DNA of 64,000 nucleotides from Acidobacteriaceae bacterium. Its GTDB lineage: Bacteria > Acidobacteriota > Terriglobia > Terriglobales > Acidobacteriaceae. The position numbers and the translations under genes are program-made. Below are positions 48,310 to 57,614 of this stretch, piece after piece. Numbering within the stretch: the stretch's first letter is position 1; every line of letters starts with the position of its first letter. The stretch lies in contig JAPWKE010000002.1 in NCBI GenBank assembly GCA_028283655.1, positions 40,501-104,500 on the forward strand, read 5' to 3'. The notes beneath the pieces are model-generated. The model was given only the letters and a program-made list of their open reading frames with translations. It did no database searches and was not told the DNA's origin.

Positions 48310-49565
48310 GCTTTCAGCAGAAACTCTGCGGGTAACTTCTTCCCGGGGTTCTTCAGGAGTGCCTGAAGATACTTCGCCCCGATCCCAAGTGAGCCGTCTG
48401 GTTTGATAAGCCAGAATCCCGCGAGTCGGGAAAGATCTGTGACTGGCTTCTCCGCATCAGAAGTCTTGCCGACGGTTTCGTTGTCGTAAAGCTCCCACTG
48501 GAAGATGTATGGAATCTTCTTTGCGAAGAAGACAGCCATGGCCGTATCCCACCACTCGGTAATCAACTCCGGGGTTAGCCCAGGCCTCTGCTCTGGCAAG
48601 CCAACTTCGCCGATCATGACAAAAGGCTTCTTCGTACGGTTGAGGCCCGAGTGGTACTCGATAATGTCCAGCCCCTGCCAAGTTTTTACTGCGGAGCCTC
48701 CACCTGCTCCCATGCCGTCATAGCTGGACCAGGAAACGCCATCGACGTTCACATGCGGGATGACATCGGTGATGACGCCCGGCAGGCCATGTAGCGTGTC
48801 ATACACGCGGTTGACCTCGGACACATGGAAGACCTTGCAGGAGGAATGCGGGTTCGCTGCGCGTGCGCGCTCCACACCTGTCTGGCGGGCCTGCAGCCAG
48901 CGGATCATCGCGCCGGCGCGCTCAGAGGCGTCGACCTTGTTGCCGATCTTGTATTGGTCGCGGTCCTTGCCTCGCAGGATCCAATCGCCTTCCCAGTGCT
49001 GCAGGATGAACGTGACATCACGATCTTTAAAGGTATTGAGAAGGTAGTTTGCTAGCTCTTCGAACTGTGCTTCTTCTTGCTCAAAACTCGCCTTGCTGTC
49101 GAGTTCCTGTTTGCGAACTGCACCGACTTCAAAGCTGTATACCTCAAACGGCATGGCAAGCACATGCTGAAAAACCGGAAGCTTGATGATCTCGAGCAAT
49201 CGAGCGTGCGGCCCCAGCGGATACTTCCAGTGGAACTCATACCCTGACAGGCGAGTATCTAGCCATAGCTTGATGGAGCGCATCCCGAACGACTGCAGTG
49301 CCTCGGCACCTTCGATCAAGTAGGGCTTTTCGGTTAGCGAGTACTTCCCTCCGTAGTGTGTTGCGCCAAGCCGATGCAACATGTCGGAAGGGATCGTCGC
49401 CCCGTGTCGTGGGCTCGCTGCCAGGCAGGCCTTCTGGATGATGTCTGGATCTGTAAGGAACGAAGCGTTGGGGGGAGTGGTCTGGAGCCACTTTGCCCTG
49501 AGTGGTCCAGCCGCAGCCATGGACCCTGCGGCTGCGGCTCTTGTGAGAAAAGTACGACGGTTCAA
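48306..49565 (-). CDS. Tat-exported putative glycoside hydrolase-like protein
   Basis: The 419-residue product has a twin-arginine signal (NRRTFLTRAAAAGSMAAAG). It shares with the protein at 44840-46522 the motifs SIKLWLDTRL, FILQHWEGDWIL, MIRWLQARQTGVERAR, SEVNRVYD, DVIPHVNVDGVSWSSYDG, VMIGEVGLPEQ and YIFQWELYDNE. The conserved acidic residues in QHWEGD, SEVN and GEVGLPE are candidate catalytic positions of a clan GH-A-like TIM barrel, but I do not recognise an established family. It lacks the carbohydrate-binding module of its homolog. Its start overlaps the stop of the oxidoreductase gene upstream by four bases, so both are made together. Confidence 0.7.
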   Translation of the reverse strand: MNRRTFLTRAAAAGSMAAAGPLRAKWLQTTPPNASFLTDPDIIQKACLAASPRHGATIPSDMLHRLGATHYGGKYSLTEKPYLIEGAEALQSFGMRSIKLWLDTRLSGYEFHWKYPLGPHARLLEIIKLPVFQHVLAMPFEVYSFEVGAVRKQELDSKASFEQEEAQFEELANYLLNTFKDRDVTFILQHWEGDWILRGKDRDQYKIGNKVDASERAGAMIRWLQARQTGVERARAANPHSSCKVFHVSEVNRVYDTLHGLPGVITDVIPHVNVDGVSWSSYDGMGAGGGSAVKTWQGLDIIEYHSGLNRTKKPFVMIGEVGLPEQRPGLTPELITEWWDTAMAVFFAKKIPYIFQWELYDNETVGKTSDAEKPVTDLSRLAGFWLIKPDGSLGIGAKYLQALLKNPGKKLPAEFLLKA

Positions 49566-51667
49566 GGTTTCACCTCGGAATGATTGGCTGCTGTTGTTTT
49601 CATAGAGGCATTGGCCTGGAGCGCCGTCATCATCCGGTAAAGAATAAGCGCGGCATCTCCTCGTGTGAGTTTCGATTGCTCCCCCAGTGGCATCGCAGTT
49701 GGCACTTCTTCATACCCCTTCCGGTGATTCAGTAGATCTGCCGAGCGCAGGAACGAGTCGCGAGACGCGGACTCCGAAGGGCAGAACATGCCTTGCGTCT
49801 GGCAGGCAGTAACAGCCTTGAGGGCATACAGGCGCTCCACCGGAACAGAGAACCGGTCCCATAGTGGCACATCGCTAAACGTAGGATGAGTAACGACAGC
49901 AGGGCGGAATTCGTTGAACGGTTTCGCGATTTCATACGCCGCCGCAAGTAGCTCGGCAGCTTCGCCTCGGGTAACAACGGATTGCGGCTCAAACGCTCCC
50001 TTATGTGAGGACATCCATCCCTTTGTCTGCACAAACTCAACCGCTTTCCACAGCTCTGTGCCTGGCTCGACATCGGTGTTTTGCTCCTTCGCCAGCACGG
50101 CACCTGCGTCGAGCAACGTCCGCTGCACTACTTCGGGACGTACTTGTCTTGGTTGCAGATGCTCACGAACAGCGATTGCCGCCAAGGCTCCAGCCGCTTG
50201 CCCCGTAAGCATGGTGATGGGTTGCAGGCGAGTAGCACCGTTTGCCAGTCGTGACTGCGAGATGTTTTTCTCTGCAGCCAGCAAGCCATCCACACGAATA
50301 GGAATCAGGCTACCGAGAGGCACTTGAAATGGGCCGCCGCGGAATCCCGGCGGGCTATCCGCGGCGTGCTCGAGGCTGGGCTCCAGATTTGCTTCGCGAT
50401 TGCAGCCATGCAGATCGTCGGCGTAATCGCCTACTGCGATAGAGGAAGGGAAGTTCACTACGGCCTGCTGCGGATTGCCTTCTCGACGAATGTCACTGGC
50501 CGTCAATGTATAGACGCCAATGAGACGACGGCTCTCTCGGAAGTAAGGTATGGGCGGAAGATTGTTCTCGATCTCACGAAACTCCTGTGGAATGTTGGAG
50601 CATGAATGCTGCTCGTTATAACTTCCGTCGAAACCTTCATCGTTTGCCACGGACCAGTCGTGCTCGCCCATGTCGTGCTGAATGTAATAGACCATTTGCA
50701 GCGTTTTCAGCTTCGCTTGGCATACCTGCGTTGTCTTGTTGGCACCCGTGAAATCTCGAACGTAGAACGGAAAATCATTGAACCAGTTCAGCTCGCTCCG
50801 CGTGATTTCAGTGGGCTTGGTGATGTCGACATCGCCAGGAATAGAAGAGTCTGGCAGGCCGCGGTAGACGTTATGCATGGCAAGATCCACCGGTGGCACT
50901 TTGGTCGCTGCGTTGCCGTCCTTGCGCAGTACCATCTGCAGCCGTTTGCGAAGGGATTCGCTGTAGCCCGGGGGAGGCGTATGCATCTGCAACTCTTTCG
51001 GGACACCCTTCTTGTACTTCTTCATGACGGCCACATAGGTGATGCCTTGCACGCAGGCGCTCTGATCGATGTTGTCGCTGGTGGAGTTACCGATGCGATA
51101 GGCTGCGGGCGTTAGCGGAAGCACATCGCCTAGCTCCGTTGCGTCGATAAGCACTGCAGAATGCAGGGTCAACGCTGGCTCCAACACCGCACCCGTGACT
51201 GTATCTCCATCGGTAAGAACACGCACGATGCGATGCTGCAGATAGACATCAAGAACATGGTGCTGTGCGCGGGTCTCTTCAATCATGGAGTAGAGAACGC
51301 GCTGTGCGGCGGAGGGTTCAAAACAGTGCGACAGTATCGTGTAGTAGCAGGTGTGGATGGACTTTCCGCGCTTGTCGTAATACTTCGTCATCCGGTGAAG
51401 AAACTCGCCATAGATGCCGGAGTTTTGTGTGATCGTGCCGCCTTCATCCATCGTGCTTACGGAGGCCGCGGTCATCTGTCCGCCGATCCAGTCTGTCTCT
51501 TCCACGAGAGCAACGCGCGCGCCTAATCGTGCCGCCTGCAACGCTGCCGCGACTCCTCCTGTTCCTGCTCCGGCTATCACGACATCGTAGGTTTTTTCCT
51601 GAGCGTGCGCGGAACAGGCCGCAAGCAGAGTTACCGCAGCAAGTGTTTTCAAAAAGTTCAATCGCAA
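49562..51667 (-). CDS. FAD-dependent oxidoreductase with C-terminal SLH-like repeats
   Basis: The 701-residue product has a signal peptide ending at SAHAQ. Residues 25-510 are an FAD_oxidored domain: YDVVIAGAGTGGVAAALQAA, LVEETDWIGGQMTAASVST, VLIDATELGDVLPL, FRESRRLIGVYTLTASDI and MLTGQAAGALAAIAV. The last 170 residues look like two or three S-layer-homology repeats (ELWKAVEFVQTKGWMSSHKG, VTRGEAAELLAAAYEI, LTRGDAALILYRMM). SLH repeats bind cell-wall polymers, which would tether the enzyme to the envelope. It follows the TonB receptor by 16 bases and overlaps the hydrolase-like gene by four, forming an operon. Confidence 0.82.
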   Translation of the reverse strand: MRLNFLKTLAAVTLLAACSAHAQEKTYDVVIAGAGTGGVAAALQAARLGARVALVEETDWIGGQMTAASVSTMDEGGTITQNSGIYGEFLHRMTKYYDKRGKSIHTCYYTILSHCFEPSAAQRVLYSMIEETRAQHHVLDVYLQHRIVRVLTDGDTVTGAVLEPALTLHSAVLIDATELGDVLPLTPAAYRIGNSTSDNIDQSACVQGITYVAVMKKYKKGVPKELQMHTPPPGYSESLRKRLQMVLRKDGNAATKVPPVDLAMHNVYRGLPDSSIPGDVDITKPTEITRSELNWFNDFPFYVRDFTGANKTTQVCQAKLKTLQMVYYIQHDMGEHDWSVANDEGFDGSYNEQHSCSNIPQEFREIENNLPPIPYFRESRRLIGVYTLTASDIRREGNPQQAVVNFPSSIAVGDYADDLHGCNREANLEPSLEHAADSPPGFRGGPFQVPLGSLIPIRVDGLLAAEKNISQSRLANGATRLQPITMLTGQAAGALAAIAVREHLQPRQVRPEVVQRTLLDAGAVLAKEQNTDVEPGTELWKAVEFVQTKGWMSSHKGAFEPQSVVTRGEAAELLAAAYEIAKPFNEFRPAVVTHPTFSDVPLWDRFSVPVERLYALKAVTACQTQGMFCPSESASRDSFLRSADLLNHRKGYEEVPTAMPLGEQSKLTRGDAALILYRMMTALQANASMKTTAANHSEVKP

Positions 51668-51683
51668 AGGAGAATCCTTTCTT

Positions 51684-54461
51684 CTACCAGAACAACTTCA
51701 GAGCAGCCTGAATCTGGCGAGGCAGATTCTTCTGATTTGAAATAGCGCCAAAAGTGGACAAACCATAAGTCGTCGCCGGCTTGTCGAACTGCGTGCGGTT
51801 GAATACGTTGAACGCTTCGCCACGAAGCTGCAATCTGAGCGCATGGCCCAACTGAATATTTTTGATCCCTGAGAGATCAGAGTTGAGAACACCATGCGCG
51901 CGCAGGTTCGCTGAAAGCCTCGGCACATTGCCAAACTGGAAGGCGAGTGTGTACGCGAACGCAGCGGGGTTCAGATAAGCGACGCCGTTATTGCTGTCTG
52001 GCCCAAGACGGTTCTTCACCGATCCCGTGGTCAGCGCCGCAATGCCTGGAACCTTGTTCGGACGCGTGCCGGAAAGCAGCGGTCCACCCGAGGCTGTGAT
52101 GTTCAGCGGCAGACCGGTCTGCGCTGTGGTGATCGTCGTGATCGACCATCCCCCAATGACGGAGTCGAGCCATACGGGAGCACTATGCAGGAAGTAACGC
52201 CCACGCCCAACCGGCAACTGGGCAATAACCGCAGCGCTAAAACGCTGGGTCACATCTGTCGGGTCCACTGCTCGTTCGATGGCGAGGTTGTACGAGTTCT
52301 GATAACCCGGTGAGCCTGTATCCAGAAAGCTGGTGGTGTTGTTGTTGACGTTACCCAGGCTCTTCGACCAGGTATAGGCCAGGGTTGCGGTAAGGCCCTG
52401 CGCCTGATGACGAAGGCTTACCTGCAGGCTGTTGTAGGATGAAGAGCCGCGAGGCAGATACTGCTCTGTAACACTGGTGTACTGGGGAAACGCTGCGAGA
52501 AGCTGCTTCTGGGTAATCGTCGTTTTCGACAGTGAGCCCGTTGTAACGTACGGTGCAAACGGGTTCGCGTACGTTGCGTATTCCAGCTGGTTGACGGCTG
52601 CAGTATCGCCCAAGTTGCCGAAGTACTTTGGATTGATATCGTTTGCATCGAGATTGATCGGAAGGTGTACGCCATGGGCTCCGGCATAGGCCATGTTGAG
52701 CACGGTCATTCGGGTCAGCTGCGTCATCGCGCCGAAGTTCCACTGCTGCACATAGCCTGGCATGGAGTCGAAGAGCACACTCGAGATATCAGAGCCTGTT
52801 TGTGCTGTTGGTCCTGCGCTGGCGCCTGCAATCTGTGCAATGCCGGTGGGGTAAGGGTTCGAGATAGATCCCGATGCTGTTTGGCCGCCATTGATGGAGG
52901 CAACATAATCGGTGCTCACCGAGAAGCTCGGGTTACCTGCATCGAAGAGTCTCTGCGTGGTGGGAAGGTAGAAAATACCGTATCCACCACGGAGAACGAC
53001 AGATGGATTTAGCGTGTAGGCAAAGCCCACGCGCGGAGCAAACTCCGTCATAGGCATACGCCACATTCTGCGTGTACGCCCACCACTTCCGCCAAACTCG
53101 ATCGTGCCGGAGATTGGCATGTGGACCGCTGGTCCAAGCGGGTTCGCCGCAGTGGGGTTCAGTTGTGAAAGCTTGTTGTTGCGTTCGAGTGGACCGTTTT
53201 CCAGGTCATAACGCACGCCAAGGTTCAACGTCAGTTTCGACAGAATGCGCCAGTCATCTTGAAAGTAGAACGCGTTATACGGCTGAACGTAGGAGAACGA
53301 AGACACGGTCGTCATTGTTCCGGACGTAGGCAGGCCAAGCAGAAAGGACGCGAAGCCGTCGTACTGTGCCTGACCGGTGATGGCTTTGTCCGTACCCAGT
53401 GGGCCGACGGTGAATGTCGTGCTGTATCCGAACGAGCCAGGGCCAGAGGCCGCCGGGAAGACGTTGTTCAGAAAGATGCGGCCATCCCATCCTGCTTGCA
53501 GCGTGTGACGGCCGCGTTGTGACGTAACTCCTGCACCGAAGATCTGTGTGTAGTGACGCAGTTGGGTGGATGCCGTCTGGCTTGTTGCAAGGTAGCCACT
53601 CACACTATCGGTAGGGATGCCGGGAATCTGTTGCAGCGCTGCAAAGTTTGCGGGTAGGCCGTAATCTGTTGCCTTCTGGTTCAAGCCACCGCCGTGCATG
53701 AGGTTGCTCTGCCAGGCAAAGCCGTAGTGCGCATTCAGAACGGTCGAAGGAGTCAGTACGACGGTGTTGTCCCACTCGATCACAGATGCTTTCAGGGTCT
53801 GGGCCTGGGCATTCGCTTCGGTATAGGTGCCGAAAGGGCCACCGCGGTTATCGAGGTTTGTGCTGTAGGTTCCGCGTACCAGAAAGCTGTAGCGTGAATT
53901 GACCGTGCGATCGATGCGGCCGCTATATTGCCAGTCCGTATCGAACTGCTTGGCAAAGTAGCCATAGTTCAACGTGGAGCGCGGCTGCTGCGGATTGGGG
54001 AGGTTTGGCAGTGGCCACAAAGCCATCAGCTTCTGCGCGATCGGGTTCTGTCGATCCAGCGGGACGATGCAACACTTTCCTGCAGCATTGTTGGGCAGAG
54101 GCTGCCGCTGCACCACGCCGCCGACGGTTACCGTATTGCTCGGGTCATAGACGATGCCAGGCCCTTCCGAAAGATCGCCCGAACGCATCAGGGGAGTCGG
54201 AACTGTAATTTCCGTATAGTTACCGCGGCTCGAACGCACGCCCTCAAAGCCGAAGAAGAAGAACGTCTTTCTTCTATCCAGCAGGTGTGGAATCCATAGA
54301 GGTCCGCCTAGCGTTCCGCCAAACTGGTTGTAGACCAGAGGCTGGCGTGCTGCTCCGTTGTGGTTCGCAAACCAGTCGTTTGCGTCTACTGCAGAGTTGC
54401 GGATGTACTCGTAGAGATCACCATGCACTCGGTTGCCACCAGACTTCGTTGTAATGTTCAA
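51684..54461 (-). CDS. Oar-like TonB-dependent receptor, C-terminal part of a frameshifted gene
   Basis: This 925-codon frame holds most of the plug and the whole barrel. It opens with NITTKSGGNRVHGDLYEYIR, which in Oar-like receptors directly follows the G-G-V of the plug. Later come RQPLVYNQFGGTLGGPLWIP, FFFGFEGVRSSRG, NLGVRYDLENGPLERN, and a C-terminus with LQLRGEAFNVFNRTQFD and a terminal aromatic residue (LKLFW). The TTG at 54461 is not a credible start; the true start is at 55231 and the two frames meet at 54458-54466. The barrel is an outer-membrane transporter for a glycan or peptide, and neighbours suggest a glycan. Confidence 0.85.
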   Translation of the reverse strand: MNITTKSGGNRVHGDLYEYIRNSAVDANDWFANHNGAARQPLVYNQFGGTLGGPLWIPHLLDRRKTFFFFGFEGVRSSRGNYTEITVPTPLMRSGDLSEGPGIVYDPSNTVTVGGVVQRQPLPNNAAGKCCIVPLDRQNPIAQKLMALWPLPNLPNPQQPRSTLNYGYFAKQFDTDWQYSGRIDRTVNSRYSFLVRGTYSTNLDNRGGPFGTYTEANAQAQTLKASVIEWDNTVVLTPSTVLNAHYGFAWQSNLMHGGGLNQKATDYGLPANFAALQQIPGIPTDSVSGYLATSQTASTQLRHYTQIFGAGVTSQRGRHTLQAGWDGRIFLNNVFPAASGPGSFGYSTTFTVGPLGTDKAITGQAQYDGFASFLLGLPTSGTMTTVSSFSYVQPYNAFYFQDDWRILSKLTLNLGVRYDLENGPLERNNKLSQLNPTAANPLGPAVHMPISGTIEFGGSGGRTRRMWRMPMTEFAPRVGFAYTLNPSVVLRGGYGIFYLPTTQRLFDAGNPSFSVSTDYVASINGGQTASGSISNPYPTGIAQIAGASAGPTAQTGSDISSVLFDSMPGYVQQWNFGAMTQLTRMTVLNMAYAGAHGVHLPINLDANDINPKYFGNLGDTAAVNQLEYATYANPFAPYVTTGSLSKTTITQKQLLAAFPQYTSVTEQYLPRGSSSYNSLQVSLRHQAQGLTATLAYTWSKSLGNVNNNTTSFLDTGSPGYQNSYNLAIERAVDPTDVTQRFSAAVIAQLPVGRGRYFLHSAPVWLDSVIGGWSITTITTAQTGLPLNITASGGPLLSGTRPNKVPGIAALTTGSVKNRLGPDSNNGVAYLNPAAFAYTLAFQFGNVPRLSANLRAHGVLNSDLSGIKNIQLGHALRLQLRGEAFNVFNRTQFDKPATTYGLSTFGAISNQKNLPRQIQAALKLFW

Positions 54462-55231
54462 AAGCCGCCGCTCGAGCGCCCGTAGTTTGCTGGCGGAACG
54501 TTCGTCTGCACCTTGAACTGGGAAACGATATCGGCATTTGGAATCAGGGCTGGCTGTCCCTGGCAGCAGACTGTTACAGGAATGCCATCCAGAAGAATCT
54601 CGTTCATGCCTGCCACACCACCGTTGGCCCGGAAGTTATTGGCTCCTGCCGCAATTACCGCGCCACGATTGGTGGAAAGGCCAATGCCGAAGTCTCCACC
54701 GGGAAGAACTCCCGGTGCCAGTGCTGCCAGTGCAAAAACGTTGCGGCCATCGAGTGGAAGGTCTTCGACCTCACGTTGAGAGATCACGGTGCCAAGGTCG
54801 GACGTGTTGGTCTCAATCGTTACGCTATCCGCGTTCACTTCTACAACGGTGTCTGCTGAGCCGGCCCTGAGCCGGAAATCGAAGCGCTGCAACTGAGCAA
54901 CTTCGAGGTTGAATGTCGTCTCAGTCTTCGAAAACCCCGGTTTCCCAATGAGCAGGCGATACGATCCTGCCGAAACATTGGCGAAGGAGTAGATTCCCTC
55001 TCCGTTGGTTTTCATTGAACGCGAGAGGTTGGTGCTCGTGTCGGTCAGTGTGACGGCGGCGTTTGGAACCAAGGCTCCAGAGGCGTCGGAGACGCTTCCG
55101 CTGACAGAACCGTTGGCGGCTTGAGCAAACGCTCTATGAGCGAGCAGCAGGATGACGGCAGCCAGCAAGCAAACGACCCTGGAGCCTCTGCGACGCGTTG
55201 CATGTGTCTTTTGATGTACAAGAATCTTCAT
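54458..55231 (-). CDS. Oar-like TonB-dependent receptor, N-terminal part of a frameshifted gene
   Basis: The 257-residue product starts at the ATG at 55231, with GGAG eight bases upstream. It has a signal peptide ending at RAFAQ, a carboxypeptidase-regulatory-like domain (ANGSVSGSVSDASGALVPNA, GIYSFANVSAGSYRLLI) and the first half of the plug (ISQREVEDLPLDGRNVFALA, GGVAGMNEILLDGIPV). The frame ends at TGA after YGRSSGGF. One missing base in the TTTT run of GGCGGCTTTTGAAC on the coding strand restores the join to NITTKSGGN. It lies five bases after the NHL gene and is probably co-transcribed with it. Confidence 0.85.
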   Translation of the reverse strand: MKILVHQKTHATRRRGSRVVCLLAAVILLLAHRAFAQAANGSVSGSVSDASGALVPNAAVTLTDTSTNLSRSMKTNGEGIYSFANVSAGSYRLLIGKPGFSKTETTFNLEVAQLQRFDFRLRAGSADTVVEVNADSVTIETNTSDLGTVISQREVEDLPLDGRNVFALAALAPGVLPGGDFGIGLSTNRGAVIAAGANNFRANGGVAGMNEILLDGIPVTVCCQGQPALIPNADIVSQFKVQTNVPPANYGRSSGGF

Positions 55232-55236
55232 CTGTC

Positions 55237-57486
55237 CTACTCCACGGTCAGCACGACGGTCGTGCTGTGAGTGATGGCTCCAGAGGTGGCATTCACGGTG
55301 ATGTTGTAGGTCCCGGAAGCTACATTGGCATTGGTCTTCATGCTGCTTCCAGAGCAGCCGGCCGTAGCGCCTGTTATCGCAAGCAACGCTATGGCCAGCC
55401 ACGACGATGGTCGGCGGCGGAAGAAAAGCAAGCCAAAGCACAGGCTCGCGAGTATTGTGAGACCAGCCTGCCTTGCATTGATCGACGTTGCCGCGGAGGT
55501 CGTGTTGATCGCCAGAAGCGAGACGTAAGTGCCGTTGGTGGCCAGCGTCACGCTTGTTGGAGCGAAGCTGCAACTCATATTCGTCGGTAACGATGCACAC
55601 GATAGGGCAACCGTTCCTGAAAATCCGTAGATTCCTGTGACCGTGATTTTGGTTGCGTCCGTATGCCCCGCAGGCACGGATGCCGCTGGAATCCCCGGTA
55701 CAACGGTGAAGTCTGGCGCACCAGCGTAGACCGTCACGGTTGTTACGGTGGAAGTGGAGGGTTTATACGTTGGGTCACCGTTATAGGAGGCTGTGATGTT
55801 GTCTGTGCCTGTCGGCAAGGCTGTCGTCATTAGCGCGGCCGCACCGTTGACGATGCTGCTTGTGCCAAGTAAAGACACGCCGGAGTAAAAGCTGATCGAC
55901 CCGGTTGGCGTACCGCCAGTGGCAGAAACGACAGCGGACAAAGCAACGGCCTGCCCGGCGTAGGTTGTTTGCGTGGAGACTCTCAGCGTTGTTGCCGAAG
56001 CAACCGTCGCGTTATAAACACCGGTTCCCGTGAGGGAGACTGTTATCTGCCCGGAAGGTTCATTCGCTGCAGTCGTCGCGACCAGCAGGCTGGCATTTTG
56101 TACACCGTTGAGCGTAGGCGAAAACGTAACGCTGATCTGGCAGGTTGATAGCGGTGCCAGCGTTGTTCCACTGGCGCAATCGGTTCCACCTGAGGCCACC
56201 TGTTTGTAACCCGTCGGCACGATGATGCCCGTAATATCCAGCGCACTCGTACCTGTTGAAGTCAGCGTTACGGTCTGTGCGGTGCTGTCCTGTAACGCGA
56301 CGACCGTACCAAAGTTCAACTGAGTTGTCAGTGTGTTGACCAGGCGAACGCGCGAGTCACCGTAGTCCAGGATGTAGAGGTTCCCCTTGCTGTCCAGCGA
56401 GACGCTATGCGGCAGGTTGATCTCAGCGGCATTCGCATAGCCAGCGTCGCCCGTGTACCCGGCTGTTCCAGTACCGGCGATGGTAGAAATGATGCCCGTG
56501 CCATCGACGTAACGAATGCGATTGTTGTTGTAGTCCGCGATGTACAGATTGCCTGCTGGATCTGGGACGACATCCTGCAGCAGGTTCATGCTTGCTGAAG
56601 TGGCTGCTCCGCCGTCTCCTGCATAGCTCGCTGTTCCATTGCCGGCAACTGTAGACATGATGCCGCTCAGATTGATTTTGCGCACGCGAGCGTTTGTCGT
56701 GTCGGTGATGTAAAGATTTCCCGCAGCGTCTTTCCACATACCTTCCGGTAGTGCAAACTTGGCGGAGAGTGCGGGGCAGCCGTCGCCAACGGTGTTGGTA
56801 GCTCCACTACAGACGGTCGTGGCTCCGGCATACTTGGCGATCGTGCCATTCGTGATCGTCCGGATGCTGTTGTTGCCCGAGTCGGCGATATAGATAATTC
56901 CGGCTGCGTCGACATATACGCCGCGAGGAGCATTCAACGTGGCTGAGGTCGCCGCGCCGCCATCGCCGGTCGAGCCTGCCGTGCCCGTCCCTGCGATCGT
57001 GCTGATCACGCCGGCGGTCGTAATCTTGCGAATGCGATTGTCGCCCGAGTCGGCAACATAGATTGTCCCGTCAGCCGCCACATACAAACCGCGTGCGGTG
57101 GAGCTGAACTGCGCCTGAAGCGCTGGTCCACCATCGCCACAGGTGGAAGTCGATGGCGTGCAGGCTGTTCCGGTACCTGCTACCAGATTGATGTTTCCGT
57201 CCGTTGTGACTTCGCGGAGCTGAGCGTTCCCCGTGTCCAGAATGTAGACATTCCCTGCGGCGTCGGTTCGCACGGCGTCTGGGTAGTTGAGCTTTGCGGA
57301 GATCGCAGGCCCACCATTCCCTGTGCTGCCGCGAGTTCCCGTGCCGGCAAACGTGCTGATGATGCCAGGTGATACGGCTACGCTGGGCGACTGCGCATGC
57401 AGCGTTCCGCCAGCAGCAGCGAGCAGAGAAACGGCGCTCGCAAGGATGTAAGCGCAATAGGTTGGTTTGTTTCCGCTAAGGTCCAC
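55237..57486 (-). CDS. Secreted NHL-repeat and Ig-like protein with unusual C-terminal tail
   Basis: The 749-residue product is assigned a GTG start at 57486 because AGAAGGAG lies ten bases upstream; a TTG at 57540 has none. A signal peptide ends at LHAQ. About six NHL repeats follow (NVYILDTGNAQLREV, GTIYVADSGDNRIRKI, NLYIADYNNNRIRYV), then a beta domain and a bacterial Ig-like domain (PTGSISFYSGVSLLGT). The C-terminus repeats the architecture of the protein at 9356-11608: a hydrophobic helix, FFRRRPSS, a second helix ending TAGCSGSS, and a tail TYNITVNATSG ending VVLTVE. It precedes the TonB receptor and may help bind its ligand. Confidence 0.82.
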   Translation of the reverse strand: MDLSGNKPTYCAYILASAVSLLAAAGGTLHAQSPSVAVSPGIISTFAGTGTRGSTGNGGPAISAKLNYPDAVRTDAAGNVYILDTGNAQLREVTTDGNINLVAGTGTACTPSTSTCGDGGPALQAQFSSTARGLYVAADGTIYVADSGDNRIRKITTAGVISTIAGTGTAGSTGDGGAATSATLNAPRGVYVDAAGIIYIADSGNNSIRTITNGTIAKYAGATTVCSGATNTVGDGCPALSAKFALPEGMWKDAAGNLYITDTTNARVRKINLSGIMSTVAGNGTASYAGDGGAATSASMNLLQDVVPDPAGNLYIADYNNNRIRYVDGTGIISTIAGTGTAGYTGDAGYANAAEINLPHSVSLDSKGNLYILDYGDSRVRLVNTLTTQLNFGTVVALQDSTAQTVTLTSTGTSALDITGIIVPTGYKQVASGGTDCASGTTLAPLSTCQISVTFSPTLNGVQNASLLVATTAANEPSGQITVSLTGTGVYNATVASATTLRVSTQTTYAGQAVALSAVVSATGGTPTGSISFYSGVSLLGTSSIVNGAAALMTTALPTGTDNITASYNGDPTYKPSTSTVTTVTVYAGAPDFTVVPGIPAASVPAGHTDATKITVTGIYGFSGTVALSCASLPTNMSCSFAPTSVTLATNGTYVSLLAINTTSAATSINARQAGLTILASLCFGLLFFRRRPSSWLAIALLAITGATAGCSGSSMKTNANVASGTYNITVNATSGAITHSTTVVLTVE

Positions 57487-57614
57487 GACCGGACAACTCC
57501 TTCTGTCAAAGCCCAACCACTCTAGGGAACGGAGGGACAAAAGGAGAAGTTTCTTGCGGTTAGGTGGATGCCAGCTACCGTTAACTTGGCCTTACATCTT
57601 TGTTTCTAAATAGG

